5,485 bases of DNA from CAIWXH01 sp964555675. Its GTDB lineage: Bacteria > Chloroflexota > Chloroflexia > Chloroflexales > Chloroflexaceae. Position 1 is the stretch's first letter, and each line of letters starts with the position of its first letter. The stretch is taken from the NCBI GenBank assembly GCA_964555675.1, contig CAZKTU010000349.1, forward strand, positions 1 through 5,485. Reading direction: 5' to 3'. The notes below the pieces were generated by a model. The model saw nothing but the letters and a program-made list of their open reading frames with translations. It searched no databases and was not told the origin of the DNA. Positions 4,104 through 5,485 of this stretch are shown in pieces. The position numbers and the translations under genes were made by a program.

Positions 4104-5485
4104 CTATTTCCTTCGTAGTGACACAGTCCAATCGGGTAGCATATCAAGCTGCCCAGTCGAAAAATACTTCGCAAGAGTAGGAACAACCTTCACTTCTTTC
4201 AACGGTTGCCCCTTGCGCTGTCCTATCTTGTAGTGAGAGCCCTTCAGTTGGGCAGGGTCAATAGATGACCTAAACGCCTTGATGACCCTGTCCGCTTCAC
4301 CCTGACTGAAGCAATTGACAATCAATTTCGAGTTGTCAGCAAGAGTAAGTATCCCTTCCCATGACCCCTTCCGATAGGAAGGAGCCTTAATCCTATTCTG
4401 CCCTGATGAGTAATGAGGCACACTAACCGCCCATCTGGTTCTGCCAAGCTTACCGCCGCCTAAATCTTCCGCATACAAGACTATCAACTGCGGACGGTCC
4501 GCGCCTATCCGAACCTGCCAGAACTCAGGGACAGCCGCCACCGGCTCAGGCATAGAGCACGATTGATTGCGAATCTGACTAACCAGGGCATGCAACGCAT
4601 CAACCTGTGAGGTCAGAAGCGCCACACCTGAGCCGCTGTAGGAAACAGAGGCGCGATTCTTATCCCCTGGACAGTCCAGAAGATATTCCCCGCTGTTTTC
4701 AACACAAACGCAATCGATGATATCCTGCAACATGGTTTTGATATCATCTGGTACACTTGGACCGCCTTCGCCATCAGACGAAAACAGGGATTTTAAGCCA
4801 TTCAGGATATCGACTACTTTGTTAACGATTTCGAGTACATTTAGAACCCTGTCAAATATGGGTTTGCCGGTCACTAAGTCATCAAAACCAAAGTTTAGGT
4901 CTACACCGAAATTAACCTTAGCAGTTGCCTCGATTTGAGCACGCAAACCGGCTACAAGCGCATTGCCTATAAGCCCTACGCCAACATCCGTTGCGTCAAC
5001 GGTAATATCCCTCACCGTTTTCACTATTGAATTCCCGGTACTTGCCTTAATATCCACTGTCGGGACGTTGTTGGAGTCAAACTGCCAGTCATCACCGCCT
5101 AGGATGTTATACATCCGCTGTATCGTTGTACTGTTCATTTTAAGGTTCAGTCTTATATTCCAGTTTCCATCACTATTGGTTACTTCAAAGCCTGAAGTAA
5201 CCTCACTGTCGTCATCAAGAATAACCAGCTCTGCATCAATCGAGATATTCCCCGTACCCTCACCAGGTTCACCGGCTGGACCCTGCGGACCCTGTGGACC
5301 CTCTGGACCGGCTGGACCGGCTGGACCCTGCGGACCCTCTGGACCGGCTGGACCGGCTGGACCCTGCGGACCGCCTGGACCGGCTGGACCCTGCGGACCC
5401 TCTGGACCGGCTGGACCGGCTGGACCGGCTGGACCGACTAGACCCTGTGGACCGCCTGGACCGGCTGGACCCTGCGGACCCTGCG
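4104..5485 (-). CDS. Collagen-like fibre protein, C-terminal part (starts at 989, read through the junction)
   Basis: The frame is open from the right edge of the window down to the TAG at 4106-4104, and it continues the frame of 989-1. An ATG at 5138 lies inside this frame (residue 428) and is not a separate gene start. The last Gly-X-Y triplet is residue 388. After it come a short acidic beta-like segment (389-427) and two amphipathic or hydrophobic helices at about 478-500 and 521-548. Cys residues sit at 570, 572, 583 and 621, and a compact C-terminal domain covers about 632-771. There is no C-terminal membrane segment, so a pIII-type membrane anchor is absent. The C-terminal domain vaguely recalls cyanobacterial hypothetical proteins (memory, unchecked). 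The stop codon overlaps the ribosome site of the HTH gene, which suggests coupled translation. Confidence 0.85.
   Translation of the reverse strand, partial: QGPQGPAGPGGPQGLVGPAGPAGPAGPEGPQGPAGPGGPQGPAGPAGPEGPQGPAGPAGPEGPQGPQGPAGEPGEGTGNISIDAELVILDDDSEVTSGFEVTNSDGNWNIRLNLKMNSTTIQRMYNILGGDDWQFDSNNVPTVDIKASTGNSIVKTVRDITVDATDVGVGLIGNALVAGLRAQIEATAKVNFGVDLNFGFDDLVTGKPIFDRVLNVLEIVNKVVDILNGLKSLFSSDGEGGPSVPDDIKTMLQDIIDCVCVENSGEYLLDCPGDKNRASVSYSGSGVALLTSQVDALHALVSQIRNQSCSMPEPVAAVPEFWQVRIGADRPQLIVLYAEDLGGGKLGRTRWAVSVPHYSSGQNRIKAPSYRKGSWEGILTLADNSKLIVNCFSQGEADRVIKAFRSSIDPAQLKGSHYKIGQRKGQPLKEVKVVPTLAKYFSTGQLDMLPDWTVSLRRK
5256..5485 (-). repeat. Collagen-type Gly-X-Y coding repeat, right portion
   Basis: This continues the repeat at 1-167 across the circle junction. 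Together the two parts encode 38 consecutive Gly-X-Y triplets, ending with GEP and GEG next to the C-terminal domain. Pro dominates the X position and Gln or Ala the Y position. The last 55 bases duplicate 1-55. The tract is clearly GC-richer than the flanking DNA. Confidence 0.9.
5431..5485. repeat. Terminal direct repeat, right copy (circular closure)
   Basis: Exact copy of bases 1-55. These bases should be counted once in the circular molecule. The 55-base length would suit a de Bruijn assembler run at k=55, so the repeat is probably an assembly overlap and not a biological terminal redundancy. Confidence 0.88.

Noticed and set aside
4096..4131. Longer HTH protein from ATG 4131
   Set aside because: This start overlaps the fibre gene and lacks a ribosome site; AGGAG correctly spaced before ATG 4095 is better.
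4142..4148. Second minus-strand CTTGATA as an origin
   Set aside because: It is within the fibre coding sequence with no hairpin nearby; one extra chance copy of a 7-mer is expected in a circle this size.
3908..4180. Plus-strand open frame of 90 codons
   Set aside because: Antisense to the HTH gene and the end of the fibre gene, both of which have strong ribosome sites; it has none.
4717..4938. Plus-strand open frame of 73 codons
   Set aside because: Antisense shadow of the fibre C-terminal region.
4104..5138. A separate 344-residue gene starting with ATG at 5138
   Set aside because: The frame stays open upstream through 5485 and across the circle to 989. The ATG has no ribosome site and is internal residue 428 of the fibre protein.
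1..5485. Classification as a standard inovirus or microvirus
   Set aside because: I found no Zot/pI-type ATPase, no signal-peptide/TM major coat and no large jelly-roll capsid gene in any frame; only the Rep motifs are shared.

Overview
The window reads as one small circular replicon, probably a single-stranded-DNA phage or a rolling-circle plasmid. Its first 55 bases are repeated exactly as its last 55 (1-55 = 5431-5485), so the contig closes into a circle of 5430 bp. The junction falls inside a collagen-like (Gly-Pro-X) repeat, and one long minus-strand gene is continuous and in frame across it. The host cannot be fixed from the sequence. GC looks near 50%, and almost every gene has a strong Shine-Dalgarno site. 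The Rep protein and the end of the collagen-like protein remind me of hypothetical proteins from cyanobacteria and their plasmids, but that is unchecked memory and I saw no HIP1 octamer.

Layout, read as a circle. On the minus strand there is a tightly packed, overlapping cluster: an HUH rolling-circle initiator (2557 to 1478), an 89-residue membrane-anchored coiled-coil protein (1545 to 1276), a 98-residue Cys/His-containing protein (1286 to 990), a 771-residue collagen-like fibre protein (989 to 1, then 5430 to 4104 across the junction), and a 66-residue excisionase-like helix-turn-helix protein (4095 to 3895). On the plus strand, pointing away from rep, are three small genes. Proteins of 76 and 104 residues have near-consensus ribosome binding sites, and a less certain protein of up to 77 residues overlaps the tail of the HTH gene.

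Between the two gene sets lies about 470 bp of non-coding control DNA (2558-3027). It holds an 11-bp-stem hairpin with a T tract on the plus strand, a minus-strand ACTTGATA that resembles the nick sites of phiX174 and pC194-type origins, a TATAAT box flanked by two copies of ATTTAGTCG, and several further inverted repeats. I read this as the double-strand origin plus the rep control region.

Working model (inference). Rep nicks the minus strand in its own leader and drives rolling-circle replication. The membrane protein, the Cys/His protein and the collagen-like fibre form a structural, surface or release module. The small plus-strand genes are candidates for coat or DNA-binding proteins. The HTH protein or Rep controls the rep promoter. 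I found no packaging or morphogenesis ATPase (Zot/pI), no jelly-roll capsid protein, no integrase and no toxin-antitoxin. If this is a virus it is not a textbook inovirus or microvirus. It could also be a satellite or a cryptic plasmid.
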